Assembly: GCA_017854255.1 (NCBI GenBank)
Contig: JAFMIA010000009.1
Location: 1 to 64,000 of the forward strand
Direction of reading: 5' to 3'
Length of the DNA stretch: 64,000 bases
From: Pseudomonadales bacterium
Lineage (GTDB): Bacteria; Pseudomonadota; Gammaproteobacteria; Pseudomonadales; Azotimanducaceae
The translations under genes and the position numbers were made by a program. Below the pieces are notes generated by a model. It did not search any database, was not told the DNA's origin, and saw nothing but the letters and a program-made list of their open reading frames with translations. Shown here piece after piece: positions 52,384 to 60,981 of the stretch; the stretch's first letter is position 1, and every line of letters starts with the position of its first letter.

Positions 52384-53580
52384 TTATAGCCCGTTCATCA
52401 AAAGGTAGGGCAAGGTATCCCCCACCTGGACCCATTGGTTTGGCGCAACAACCGCTAAGGCATTGGCCCAAGAAAGACTCGACATGACCCCAGAGCCTTG
52501 CGCTTTAAACGCGATCAACTGCACCGATGATCCATTGGGCACTGCGCGCACTCGAAGGTACTCCTGACGCGCGCCGGCCTTGAACTCGAACGCCGCTTGG
52601 CCGGGCCAGGTGACCGACTCTGTCTCAAGCCGACCTTGCAAGCAGGCAAGATAGGGTCGCGCGAGCACTTCAAAGGTCACAAAGGTTGAAACCGGGTTGC
52701 CGGGTAGACCGAAAAAGGGTTTGTTCTGTACATGACCAAACGCCATTGGTTTACCGGGTTTAATCGCCAGTTTCCAGACGTCTAAGGCACCCAATTGCGT
52801 CACCGCTTCTTTAACAAAATCCCGATCACCCACCGAGACACCGCCCGAGCAGATGATGACATCGGCTTGCTGGGCTGCCCGAGTAAGCGCGACACGCGTC
52901 TCCTCCAGGTCATCTGAAACAATGCCCATATCGACAACGCTAATCCCCATCTGCGTCAGCAATGCAGCGAGCGCGTAGCGATTAGAGTTGTAAATCTGAC
53001 CGGGTTTCAGCGCTTTGGGCGGCTGAACCAGCTCATCACCGGTTGATAAAATGGCAACCGTGAGCGTTCGATAGACCAGCGCTTTATCCTTTCCGATACT
53101 GGCCAAAAGACTTAGATCAGCGGGCCGCAGTTGTTGCCCGCGAGCCAGCACTTGGGCGCCTTCCTCGATGTCTTGCCCCTTTGGGCGGACATTCTCACCA
53201 ACAACAACCGTCGCCTTTGGCACCAGGCGCACTGCATCGAATTCAGCATCCTCTTGGATTAGCACCGCGTCCGCCCCAATGGGCATTTCACCACCGGTAA
53301 AGATTCTCGCAGCGCCGCCCGCGTTGAGCGGCTGGCCAGGGCTTCCCGCCGGAATGATTTGATGAATCGCTAACGGCTGTCCAACCACAACATCGTTCGA
53401 GCGAACCGCGAAACCGTCCATTGCGCTATTGTCCGCCGGCGGCACGGCCCGCGTTGCAATGACATCGTCCCCTAGGATTCGGCCAAGCGCTTGGTCCAGC
53501 GCGATGGTTTCACAAGCTACAACCGGCGCCGCCTGCGACAACAACCGCTGGCGAGCATTTTCTACTGACAGTAACGTCAT
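52384..53580 (-). CDS. moeA: Molybdopterin molybdenumtransferase MoeA
   Basis: Inserts molybdate into adenylylated molybdopterin. The 398 residues follow the four-domain plan: PPADNSAMDGFAVR near residue 48-61, the ARIFTGGEMPIGADAVL segment near 88-104, the MPT-binding domain with STGDELV near 184, ICSGGVSVGDRDF near 244-256, and PGKPMAFGHVQNKPFFGLPGNPVSTFV near 280-306. Seventeen bases after moaB, so co-transcribed. Confidence 0.96.
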   Translation of the reverse strand: MTLLSVENARQRLLSQAAPVVACETIALDQALGRILGDDVIATRAVPPADNSAMDGFAVRSNDVVVGQPLAIHQIIPAGSPGQPLNAGGAARIFTGGEMPIGADAVLIQEDAEFDAVRLVPKATVVVGENVRPKGQDIEEGAQVLARGQQLRPADLSLLASIGKDKALVYRTLTVAILSTGDELVQPPKALKPGQIYNSNRYALAALLTQMGISVVDMGIVSDDLEETRVALTRAAQQADVIICSGGVSVGDRDFVKEAVTQLGALDVWKLAIKPGKPMAFGHVQNKPFFGLPGNPVSTFVTFEVLARPYLACLQGRLETESVTWPGQAAFEFKAGARQEYLRVRAVPNGSSVQLIAFKAQGSGVMSSLSWANALAVVAPNQWVQVGDTLPYLLMNGL

Positions 53581-53597
53581 GCCAACTTGCCTCTATG

Positions 53598-54101
53598 TCA
53601 GTGATGGCCTCTCAGGATCAACTCTGCAAAATTACAAGGTCGATGCGTGCTGTCTAACTGGGAAAGCAGAATGCCGTCCCAAGCGGTTTTACACGCACCG
53701 GTTGAGCCCGGCACGCAAAAGATCAAAGTATTGTTCGCAAGCCCGCCCAGGGCCCTGGACTGGACCGTTGAGGTGCCAATCTCAGCAAAAGACAACTGCC
53801 GAAACAGCTCACCAAAGCCATCGATACGCGTATCGAGCAGCGGGCCGATGGCTTCTGGCGTCGAGTCCCGACCCGTAAAACCGGTCCCGCCCGTCATGAG
53901 CACGACCTGAACCATTGGGTCAGCGATATAACTCGAAACCCTCGCGCGCAACAGATAACAATCATCAATCACAATGACGCGATCAACCAGCTCATGCCCT
54001 ACGCCGCTCAAGGCGTCAGCCAGGTAATCGCCGGAAGTATCGTTTTCTGCTGTGCGAGTATCTGACACTGTTACCAGCGCGATCTTTAACGCGTCGCCCA
54101 T
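53598..54101 (-). CDS. moaB: Molybdenum cofactor protein MoaB
   Basis: Adenylates molybdopterin or acts in its place in bacteria lacking MogA; 167 residues. Core motifs [22 protein letters not shown] near residue 11-32, [18 protein letters not shown] near 68-85, and [18 protein letters not shown] near 128-145. Forms a pair with moeA. Confidence 0.94.
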   Translation of the reverse strand: MGDALKIALVTVSDTRTAENDTSGDYLADALSGVGHELVDRVIVIDDCYLLRARVSSYIADPMVQVVLMTGGTGFTGRDSTPEAIGPLLDTRIDGFGELFRQLSFAEIGTSTVQSRALGGLANNTLIFCVPGSTGACKTAWDGILLSQLDSTHRPCNFAELILRGHH

Positions 54102-54184
54102 TCCGGGACTCCTCTGTTACCCCATTCATTCGAAAAGCAAACACCCGCCAGATCAAAGCCGCCGCAAAAAAGCCCCGGCTTGAA

Positions 54185-54322
54185 CTAACGCAGATGGATA
54201 GATTCATGACCCATGACCCGGCGATACGCGCCGACCAAGATCATCACAGCGGCGATGCCCAAGGTGGCATTCACCATCCTAATACCCCCGCAACTGGCTA
54301 CACGGGCAAACCCATCCTTCAT
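54185..54322 (-). CDS. Small single-helix membrane protein, candidate
   Basis: A 45-codon frame with a very good ribosome binding site (GGAGG six bases before the ATG). The product is MKDGFARVASCGGIR followed by a hydrophobic segment NATLGIAAVMILVGAY and a short basic tail. It lies between the crotonase gene and moaB, in the same direction. No homologue recognised; it could equally be chance, but site strength and membrane segment favour a gene. Confidence 0.45.
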   Translation of the reverse strand: MKDGFARVASCGGIRMVNATLGIAAVMILVGAYRRVMGHESIHLR

Positions 54323-54408
54323 TTGGGTCCTCCGCCGCAGCCCGAGTCTCCGCCGGACCCATTTTGTCACAGTTGACCTATCTCTTGTTGGAATTGCGAT
54401 TGCTAGCG

Positions 54409-55182
54409 CTACTTGCCTTTCCAATTGGGCGGGCGTTTTTCCGAAAAGGCCCGAGGCCCTTCAATAAAATCCTCGCTCGCATAGAGCGCCGCAATCTGAT
54501 CATACCGACCTTTGATCGCGGCCTCGAGGGATTCCGCCGCCAGGCCTTGCATTGCGGCCTCCTTGCTGGCGCGAACCGAAATCGGTGCACATTCCAAAAT
54601 TTGCGCGGCCCACTGCTTAGCAGCCGTTAGTGCTTGCCCTTTCGGCACCACTTCATTGACAAACCCCAGCTGCTGGCCTTCTGCAGCAGGCACTCGGCGA
54701 CCGGTTAAGAGCATGCCCATCGCTTGTTTCATACCAATTTCACGCGGCAGCCGATGGATTCCCCCGGCTAATGCGGCCAAACCCACTCTGGGCTCCGGTA
54801 ACGCAAAGATCGCGTTTTCGGACGCAATAATCAAATCACAAGCCAATGCGATTTCAAATCCCCCGCCCATGGCCAAGCCGTTAACCGCCGCAATCACCGG
54901 TTTCGAATTATCAAAGCGTGCGGTTAAACCCGCAAATCCAGACTTTGGCCCACCCATTTTACCGCCCGAGGCCTGATACTTTAGATCGTTGCCGGCACTG
55001 AAGGCCCGATCACCTGCGCCCGTAATAATCGCAACCCATTGCTCTGGATCTGCAGCAAAGTCATCAAAGGCTTCCGCAAGTTCAAAATTGCCTGGCGGAT
55101 GCAGCGCATTCATGACATCAGGGCGCTCGATCGTCACGATCGTTAATCGACCTTCTTTTTCAACCCGACAAAATTCTCCCAT
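54409..55182 (-). CDS. Enoyl-CoA hydratase/isomerase (crotonase)
   Basis: A 257-residue crotonase-superfamily protein. The CoA-binding and oxyanion-hole motifs are AFSAGNDLKYQ near residue 61-71 and GLAMGGGFEIALACD near 101-115; EPRVGLAALAGGIHRLPREIG near 129-149 carries the acidic residue position (Glu and Gly pattern). C-terminal FSEKRPPNWKGK is typical of the EchA/CaiD-like group. Substrate not determined; may belong to beta-oxidation or to a carnitine-type pathway. Confidence 0.9.
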   Translation of the reverse strand: MGEFCRVEKEGRLTIVTIERPDVMNALHPPGNFELAEAFDDFAADPEQWVAIITGAGDRAFSAGNDLKYQASGGKMGGPKSGFAGLTARFDNSKPVIAAVNGLAMGGGFEIALACDLIIASENAIFALPEPRVGLAALAGGIHRLPREIGMKQAMGMLLTGRRVPAAEGQQLGFVNEVVPKGQALTAAKQWAAQILECAPISVRASKEAAMQGLAAESLEAAIKGRYDQIAALYASEDFIEGPRAFSEKRPPNWKGK

Positions 55183-55284
55183 AACCCGTCTCCCAACGCT
55201 TCTAGTCTCAATAAAATAGCTTCAGGTGCGCCGGCTTAGCTCGCCCACGCCCACCCATTTCGAATCAAGCCCGCAAGATCCCGA

Positions 55285-56436
55285 TCACACTCGCATCCGA
55301 GCATCGCAAGCCTTTCGCATCCGCGCCAGTCCCATCTCCAGTACGCGGCGCGGACAACCGAAGTTCAACCGAATGTAGCCGTCTCCATTAAATTGCGCAC
55401 CATCTGACAAGCCTACCCCAGCTGACTCAAAAAAGCCTTTTGGATCCGTCAAACCAAGCTCAGTTACCTTCAGCCAGCCGAGGTAGGTGGCCTCGGTCAA
55501 CCCAACGCTGACCCCGGGCATTTCCGCGACCTGCTGAATCAACAGATCGCGATTAGCGGCTAAGTAACGCAGCAAGGATTCGTGCCAGGCGTCGCACTCG
55601 GACCACGCGGCCTCGGTTGCGACATAACCCAAGGTATTGACGTGGGCCATAATCCCCGCGCCACCCGCCTTAAATTGCGCCATCAGCGCAGGATTTTGCG
55701 CAATCGCCACCGCACAGCCGAGACCCGCTAAGTTAAATGTTTTCGAGGCGGCTTGCAGGGTAATCGTTTGATTGGCTGCAAGCGGGCTTAGGGATGCCAT
55801 GGGGGTATGAACTCGTCCATCTAGCAACAGCTCACAGTGAATCTCATCCGAACAGATCACAATGTTATGTGCCAAACAGATCTCTAAAATCTCTGCCAAG
55901 ACCGTCGGCGGGATGACCCGCCCAACGGGATTCATTGGATGGCACAACAATAATAATTCAATCTCGGGCCGTTCTTTGGCCAGAGCTCGAAACTCGGCAA
56001 CCGGGAAATCCCAACCTTCCGCCTCAGTCATCTCAAGGGTAAACAATTGCCGCCCCATGAACTCGGCGGCCTGCAAAAAAGGTTGGTAAACAGGAACCGC
56101 CGTCACGACCGCCCCACCCGGACGCACGACGCCGCGGATAATCTGATTAATGGCGGGGACAACACCGGGCACGAGCTCAAGGTCGCTGGGTGAAACAGAC
56201 CAATCATAGCGCCTGCGGAGACGGGTCTGGATCACCGCAATCAAGGAGTCAGGCACAATGGTGTAACCATAGATTGGATGCTCGAGACGGGCACGAAGCG
56301 CTTGGGTCACCGCATCGGGGGCCGCAAAATCCATATCGGCAACCCACATCGGGAGCACGTCTTGCCCTCGATATTTATCCCACTTGGAACTCCAAGTCCC
56401 TTGGCGATTAATAACCGTATCAAAATCAGGCGTCAC
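55285..56436 (-). CDS. PatB/MalY-family C-S lyase (cystathionine beta-lyase)
   Basis: PLP-dependent fold-type I enzyme, 383 residues, of the PatB/MalY group that acts as a cysteine-S-conjugate beta-lyase. VLPMWVADMDFAAPDAV near residue 27-43 is typical, with YTIVPDSL and the loop CSDEIHCELLLDGRVH near 195-210; the PLP Lys is in QAASKTFNLAGLGCA near 232-246, and RLNFGCPR near 362 holds the carboxylate-binding Arg. Supplies homocysteine from cystathionine, or degrades other cysteine conjugates. Confidence 0.9.
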   Translation of the reverse strand: MTPDFDTVINRQGTWSSKWDKYRGQDVLPMWVADMDFAAPDAVTQALRARLEHPIYGYTIVPDSLIAVIQTRLRRRYDWSVSPSDLELVPGVVPAINQIIRGVVRPGGAVVTAVPVYQPFLQAAEFMGRQLFTLEMTEAEGWDFPVAEFRALAKERPEIELLLLCHPMNPVGRVIPPTVLAEILEICLAHNIVICSDEIHCELLLDGRVHTPMASLSPLAANQTITLQAASKTFNLAGLGCAVAIAQNPALMAQFKAGGAGIMAHVNTLGYVATEAAWSECDAWHESLLRYLAANRDLLIQQVAEMPGVSVGLTEATYLGWLKVTELGLTDPKGFFESAGVGLSDGAQFNGDGYIRLNFGCPRRVLEMGLARMRKACDARMRV

Positions 56437-56582
56437 GGTTTGTACCTCTTTCTAGCGATACCTCGAGCGATTAAGTCTACATCAAATCGAGCATTAGGCG
56501 GGTTCCGTAGGCTGTCGAGATCATTCGAAAGCGCTTATACTCAGCGCATCGTCGCAAACAACGTTATCAGGAGTACAACAAG

Positions 56583-57212
56583 ATGGGATTATTCTCTAAA
56601 GCCATTTCACTACCGAGCGCCGCGACCGCCTTACCCGGGCGCAGTGACCCCATGCCTGTGCCGAGTCAGCACTTTGTAAACGGCAATCCTCTCATCGGCC
56701 CCTTCCCTGAAGGCTATAACCAGATTTTGTTAGGCATGGGCTGCTTTTGGGGCGCTGAGCGAAAATTTTGGCAACTAGAAGGCGTTTACACCACGGCCGC
56801 GGGTTACGCCGGCGGGCACACGCCCAATCCTACCTATGAAGAGGTCTGCTCAGGCGGCACCGGCCATACCGAGGTGGTTTTAGTGGTTTGGGACCCGAGT
56901 CAATTGCCCTTAGAAACACTGCTAGCAACCTTCTGGGAAAGTCATGATCCAACCCAGGGCATGCGGCAGGGGAATGATCTTGGCACCCAATATCGATCCT
57001 GTCTCTACCTGCAAAACGAGTCCGACCTTGATCAGGCACAACAAACCGCGATGACGTTTCAGACCAAGCTGAGCGCTGCGAACTACCCAGCAATCACAAC
57101 GGAACTTGCTGTCGATCAACACTTTTATTACGCCGAGCACTACCATCAGCAATATCTAGCGAAGGTCCCGAACGGCTATTGCGGCATTGGTGGCACCGGC
57201 GTGTGCTATTGA
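56583..57212 (+). CDS. msrA: Peptide methionine sulfoxide reductase MsrA
   Basis: Reduces methionine-S-sulfoxide. The 209 residues carry the catalytic Cys54 in [13 protein letters not shown], the [23 protein letters not shown] stretch near residue 78-100, and the C-terminal Cys pair region [13 protein letters not shown]. The ~45-residue N-terminal extension ([17 protein letters not shown]) is the usual one in proteobacterial MsrA. ATG at 56583 follows AGGAG in ATCAGGAGTACAACAAG. Confidence 0.95.
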   Translation: MGLFSKAISLPSAATALPGRSDPMPVPSQHFVNGNPLIGPFPEGYNQILLGMGCFWGAERKFWQLEGVYTTAAGYAGGHTPNPTYEEVCSGGTGHTEVVLVVWDPSQLPLETLLATFWESHDPTQGMRQGNDLGTQYRSCLYLQNESDLDQAQQTAMTFQTKLSAANYPAITTELAVDQHFYYAEHYHQQYLAKVPNGYCGIGGTGVCY

Positions 57213-57279
57213 GATAGGCGTCTTTCAGGATTCAAAAAGCGCCTATTTAAATGCTTCTGCTTTGAACAGAGGTTTCTAA

Positions 57280-57315
57280 CGCCAAAAATGCCTGTCACTA
57301 GGACAGGAGTTTTTG
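57280..57315. terminator. Bidirectional terminator between msrA and purC
   Basis: CCTGTC (57291-57296), loop ACTAG, GACAGG (57302-57307). On the plus strand AGTTTTT follows (57308-57314), and on the minus strand CATTTTTGG (57290-57282), so both convergent transcripts can end here. The hairpin lies across the purC stop codon. Confidence 0.6.
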
Positions 57316-58203
57316 GTAGGCCTGATCATAGCGCTCAAGCGTCTGCTCGATCACCTCATTTGGCAGTGCCGGGCCCGGGGCTTCTTTATCCCACAACCCT
57401 TTGGCAACCAACGATTCCGTATAGTTTCTGACGAATTGTTTGTCATAACTATTCTGCTCTTCGCCTGGACGCCAAGCATCAGCTGGCCAAAACCGTGAGC
57501 TGTCTGGGGTTAAAACCTCATCGATCAGCACAGGCTCACTGGATCCCGGCTCGAGCCCGAACTCAAATTTGGTATCCGCGATTAAGATCCCTCGCTGACC
57601 GGCGTAGGCTCGACCCTCATTATAAATTGCAATCGAGGTGTCCCGAATCGACAACATGAGGTCCTTCCCAGCAATATCGCAACTCTCTTCAAAGCTAATA
57701 TTTTCATCATGCCCTGATTCTGCCTTGGTGCTGGGCGTGAACACGGGTGACTCAATCCGGTCGCTGTTGACCATCCCGGCCGGTAACGCAATACCACAAA
57801 CGTGACCAGATCTGAGGTAATCTTTATAGCCGCTGCCCGTTAAATACCCTCGAACAATACACTCAACCGGCACCACCTCGTTCTTACGGCAGATCATAAT
57901 CCGGCCGTCCAGCGCCGCGTAATCCTGTTCAGACAACCCGCTAATATCCCGAATATTGGTGCTCACCAAATGGTGGCGGTAACGTCCCGAAAAATAGTCA
58001 AACCAAAACTTTGAAATCTTCGTCAGCATCGCGCCCTTACCGGGGATACCGTTTTCGAGCACCACGTCAAAAACACTCACGCGATCCGAGGCGATAATCA
58101 AAAGGCCCGCATCACCATTTGGCAAGGTCACGTCATAAAGGTCTCGAACTTTACCGGTTCTTTTGTTGGGGAGGGGGAGGTTGGTTTCTAGTAATGCCTG
58201 CAC
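57298..58203 (-). CDS. purC: SAICAR synthase PurC
   Basis: Ligates aspartate to CAIR in purine synthesis. The 301 residues follow the longer (yeast Ade1-like) form with KRTGKVRDLYDV at about 15-26, ASDRVSVFDVVLENGIPGKG near 39-58, VECIVRGYLTGSG near 113-125, STKAESGHDENIS near 158-170 and LIDEVLTPDSSRFWPAD near 227-243. In many relatives purC is next to bamC; here it is about 55 kb away. Confidence 0.95.
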   Translation of the reverse strand: MQALLETNLPLPNKRTGKVRDLYDVTLPNGDAGLLIIASDRVSVFDVVLENGIPGKGAMLTKISKFWFDYFSGRYRHHLVSTNIRDISGLSEQDYAALDGRIMICRKNEVVPVECIVRGYLTGSGYKDYLRSGHVCGIALPAGMVNSDRIESPVFTPSTKAESGHDENISFEESCDIAGKDLMLSIRDTSIAIYNEGRAYAGQRGILIADTKFEFGLEPGSSEPVLIDEVLTPDSSRFWPADAWRPGEEQNSYDKQFVRNYTESLVAKGLWDKEAPGPALPNEVIEQTLERYDQAYQKLLS

Positions 58204-58238
58204 AATGCCACCTTTTTACTCAAGTTAAGAATATTCAA

Positions 58239-59468
58239 TTACCGTACCGAAGACAGTGCTTGCTCGAAGTCATCAAGCAAGTCGCCAATGTCTTCAATGC
58301 CCACAGAAAACCGGATCAGATTGTCCTTGATGTCCATTTCCGCGCGACGAGCAGGCCCAATTTCATAAAATATCGAATGGGCAACCGGTATGGCAAGGGT
58401 TCTGACATCGCCCAAATGGGTGGCCTTAATCACCGTCTGCAACTGATTCAGAAACCTAAAACAATCGATTTCCGGTCGCAACTCGATACTCAAAATGGCG
58501 CCTGGGCGACCGAACAGATCAACCGTTCGTTGATGTTGCGGATGATCGGGCAACCCAGGGTAGTAAACCGCGTCGATTAGATCATGACCTTGAAAGAACT
58601 CAGCGAGCGCGGCAGCATTATCGCAAGCCCGCGCCATACGCAACGCAAGCGTATCGGCCCCAGTCGACAACCGATGTGCCGAGTCCGCAGCCAAACTTGC
58701 GCCAAAGTCGCGTAGCCCTTTTTTCTTGATTTGGTTCAAGCCCCACATGGACGGCTCGCCAACTCGATAGCCGTCATAGATATTGGGAAACGTCGTCCAA
58801 TCGAACAGGCCCATTTCCGTCACACTGCCCCCGAGCGCATTGCCATGCCCACCGATGTACTTGGTGAGCGAGTTAATGACCAAAGACGCATCCACCGATT
58901 TCGGCTGAAAGAGATAGGGCGTCGTGAGGGTATTATCAACCACATAAATTAATCCCTGCGCTTTGCAGACAGCGCCGATCCCCACCAGATCTGAAACTTG
59001 CGTTCTTGGATTCGCAATGGTTTCGACAAAGACCAATTTGGTATTGGGCTGAACCGCCGCGGCAACCGCATCAGCACTGGTTGCATCAACAAAGGTTAGC
59101 TCGATGCCATGGGTGCCAAACGATTCGAACAAACTCGCGGTGTTACCAAACAAGTATTTTGAGGCGATAACGTGATCACCCGATCGCAAAAGTGCAAACA
59201 GGGTCGTGCCAATTGCCGCCATACCCGTACTAAAGGCAATCGTCGCTCGGCCATTCTCCATTTGGGTGACTTTTTGCTCTAGCGCCTCGACCGTTGGATT
59301 AATCTGTCGACCGTAGGTATAACCCTTTTGCTTACCCTGGAACACTCGCGCCAAATCATGCGCGTCTTCGTAACCATAGGTTACACCCGGATGAATCGGC
59401 TTCAGTAGATTACCGTGTTCGACGCCAAATCGGCGATCCGAATGCAAAAGCTGTGTGGTAAATCCCAT
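58239..59468 (-). CDS. metZ: O-succinylhomoserine sulfhydrylase MetZ-like
   Basis: PLP enzyme of the Cys/Met metabolism family, 409 residues from the start at 59468. PLP-phosphate YTYGRQINPTVEALE near residue 46-60, FSTGMAAIGTTLF near 82-94, VDNTLTTPYLFQP near 183-195, and the Schiff-base Lys in VINSLTKYIGGHGNALGG near 203-220. It makes homocysteine from O-succinyl- or O-acetylhomoserine and sulfide. The SAM-II riboswitch directly upstream supports a place in methionine synthesis. Cystathionine gamma-synthase is an alternative by sequence alone. ATG follows GGAGA. Confidence 0.88.
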   Translation of the reverse strand: MGFTTQLLHSDRRFGVEHGNLLKPIHPGVTYGYEDAHDLARVFQGKQKGYTYGRQINPTVEALEQKVTQMENGRATIAFSTGMAAIGTTLFALLRSGDHVIASKYLFGNTASLFESFGTHGIELTFVDATSADAVAAAVQPNTKLVFVETIANPRTQVSDLVGIGAVCKAQGLIYVVDNTLTTPYLFQPKSVDASLVINSLTKYIGGHGNALGGSVTEMGLFDWTTFPNIYDGYRVGEPSMWGLNQIKKKGLRDFGASLAADSAHRLSTGADTLALRMARACDNAAALAEFFQGHDLIDAVYYPGLPDHPQHQRTVDLFGRPGAILSIELRPEIDCFRFLNQLQTVIKATHLGDVRTLAIPVAHSIFYEIGPARRAEMDIKDNLIRFSVGIEDIGDLLDDFEQALSSVR

Positions 59469-59480
59469 AATGGGTCTCCA

Positions 59481-59509
59481 GAAATAGAAAACCCGCAAAG
59501 GTACGCGGG
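59481..59509 (-). terminator. Riboswitch-controlled terminator before metZ
   Basis: On the minus strand CCCGC-GTACCTTT-GCGGG (59509-59492) followed by TTTTCTATTTC. It sits between the SAM-II aptamer and the metZ start, so control could be by transcription attenuation. Confidence 0.75.
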
Positions 59510-59511
59510 CC

Positions 59512-59568
59512 GTGCCCCTTAGCGGTACTTGTTACGCGCCCGCAAGTTGGTTACAAATCGGCGCGCCA
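59512..59568 (-). promoter_or_regulatory. SAM-II riboswitch upstream of metZ
   Basis: The minus-strand leader matches the SAM-II (62_ALPHA) aptamer: P1 CGCGCC/GGCGCG (59565-59560 with 59540-59535), the pseudoknot ACTTG/CAAGT (59547-59543 with 59531-59527), and the conserved GATTT..AACC, TTGC and GCTAAGGGG positions. The helices differ in sequence from the known ones I recall but keep pairing. The class binds S-adenosylmethionine and turns off metZ, metA or metX genes. It is best known from alphaproteobacteria. Confident in the class. Confidence 0.88.
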
Positions 59569-59682
59569 TAATTTTATTACGCACGTCAAGACTATTCAAT
59601 GTCTCACCGAACGCGCCCCATGACTTCAGGAACGGGAATGGAGCCTGCTACAATAGACGCTCCTCAATCGCACATGACGCTC

Positions 59683-60981
59683 ATGACTGATTCTTTAAAT
59701 CCGCGTTTACTTCAATTTATCCAAGATTCCCCAACACCGTACCATGCGACGCAGCAGGTTATGACAAGACTTGATGCCGCGGGGTTTCAAGCGCTGTCTG
59801 AAACCGATGTCTGGGCCCTTAAAGCCGGCCGGTACTACGTTACCCGGAACGATTCGTCGATCATTGCCTTTTGCTGGGATCCCAGCACGCTAACGGAGTC
59901 TGGGCTCAAGATGGTCGGCGCCCATACCGATAGCCCCTGCCTCAAAGTCAAGCCCAACCCGGTGACCCTCGAACAAGACTATCAGCAGCTCGGTGTCGAG
60001 GTGTACGGCGGCGTCCTAATGAACCCTTGGTTTGATCGCGACCTGAGCCTTGCCGGGAAGGTCACCTATCGTCTACAAAATGGTCAGCTTCGCAATGGCT
60101 TGATCAATTTTCAGCAGGCCATTGCCGTGATTCCAAGCCTTGCCATCCATCTTGACCGAGAGGCCAACTCGCAGCGTAGTATCAACGCGCAAACTGATTT
60201 GCCCCCGATCATTTCTCAAACCACTGAGCCATTTGACGTCTTGTTAAAAAACGAAGTGCTCAGAACCTATCCAGAGAGCCAGATTGACACCATCCTCGCG
60301 TGGGATCTGTGTTTTTATGACGTCAACCCGCCGGCTTTAATCGGCCTTAACGACGCCTTCATCGCAAGCGCCCGTTTAGACAACCTACTATCGTGCTTCA
60401 TCGCCCTAGAGGCTTTAATTCAAAGCGAGGCGGCAACCAACACCTTGATTGTGCTCAATGATCATGAGGAGGTTGGTAGCAGCTCGATTGCAGGCGCTGA
60501 CGGCTCCTTTTTGGTGGACGTACTGAACCGTTTAACCACCAATTCTGAGGACAAAACCCGCATACTGGCCCAGTCCTTATTAATCTCAACGGATAACGCT
60601 CATGGCGTGCATCCTAATTTTGCTGGCAAACATGATCCGAGGCACAGCCCAAAGCTGAACAAAGGGCCTGTGATCAAGGTTAACGCCAATCAGCGTTACG
60701 CGACCAATTCCGATACCCACGGTTATTTTAGGGCGCTTTGCGAGGCGCAGGACATCCCGCATCAGGTTTTCGTCACACGATCAGACATGGGGTGCGGCAG
60801 CACTATCGGTCCGATCACCGCGAGCAAACTTGGGGTTAAAACCCTCGATATCGGCCTGCCAACTTTTGGCATGCACTCTATTCGAGAGTTAGCAGGGGCA
60901 AAAGATCCTGAATACCTGCTGCGAGCACTAAGGGCTTTTTTCAGTCAATCACAAGGCGTGCTAATCACCGCTGAGCATTAA
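59683..60981 (+). CDS. M18-family aminopeptidase (ApeB)
   Basis: Dinuclear zinc aminopeptidase, 432 residues from ATG at 59683 (MTDSLNPRLLQFIQDSPTPYHA). Metal ligands are in VGAHTDSPCLKVKP (His and Asp), NDHEEVGSSSIAGA (Glu pair), IASARLDNLLS (Asp), and TDNAHGVHPNFAGKHDP plus PTFGMHSIREL (His). An open frame reaches 28 codons further upstream; the chosen start matches the family N-terminus. Overlaps the convergent sbcB stop by four bases. Acidic amino acid preference is a family property. Confidence 0.93.
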   Translation: MTDSLNPRLLQFIQDSPTPYHATQQVMTRLDAAGFQALSETDVWALKAGRYYVTRNDSSIIAFCWDPSTLTESGLKMVGAHTDSPCLKVKPNPVTLEQDYQQLGVEVYGGVLMNPWFDRDLSLAGKVTYRLQNGQLRNGLINFQQAIAVIPSLAIHLDREANSQRSINAQTDLPPIISQTTEPFDVLLKNEVLRTYPESQIDTILAWDLCFYDVNPPALIGLNDAFIASARLDNLLSCFIALEALIQSEAATNTLIVLNDHEEVGSSSIAGADGSFLVDVLNRLTTNSEDKTRILAQSLLISTDNAHGVHPNFAGKHDPRHSPKLNKGPVIKVNANQRYATNSDTHGYFRALCEAQDIPHQVFVTRSDMGCGSTIGPITASKLGVKTLDIGLPTFGMHSIRELAGAKDPEYLLRALRAFFSQSQGVLITAEH

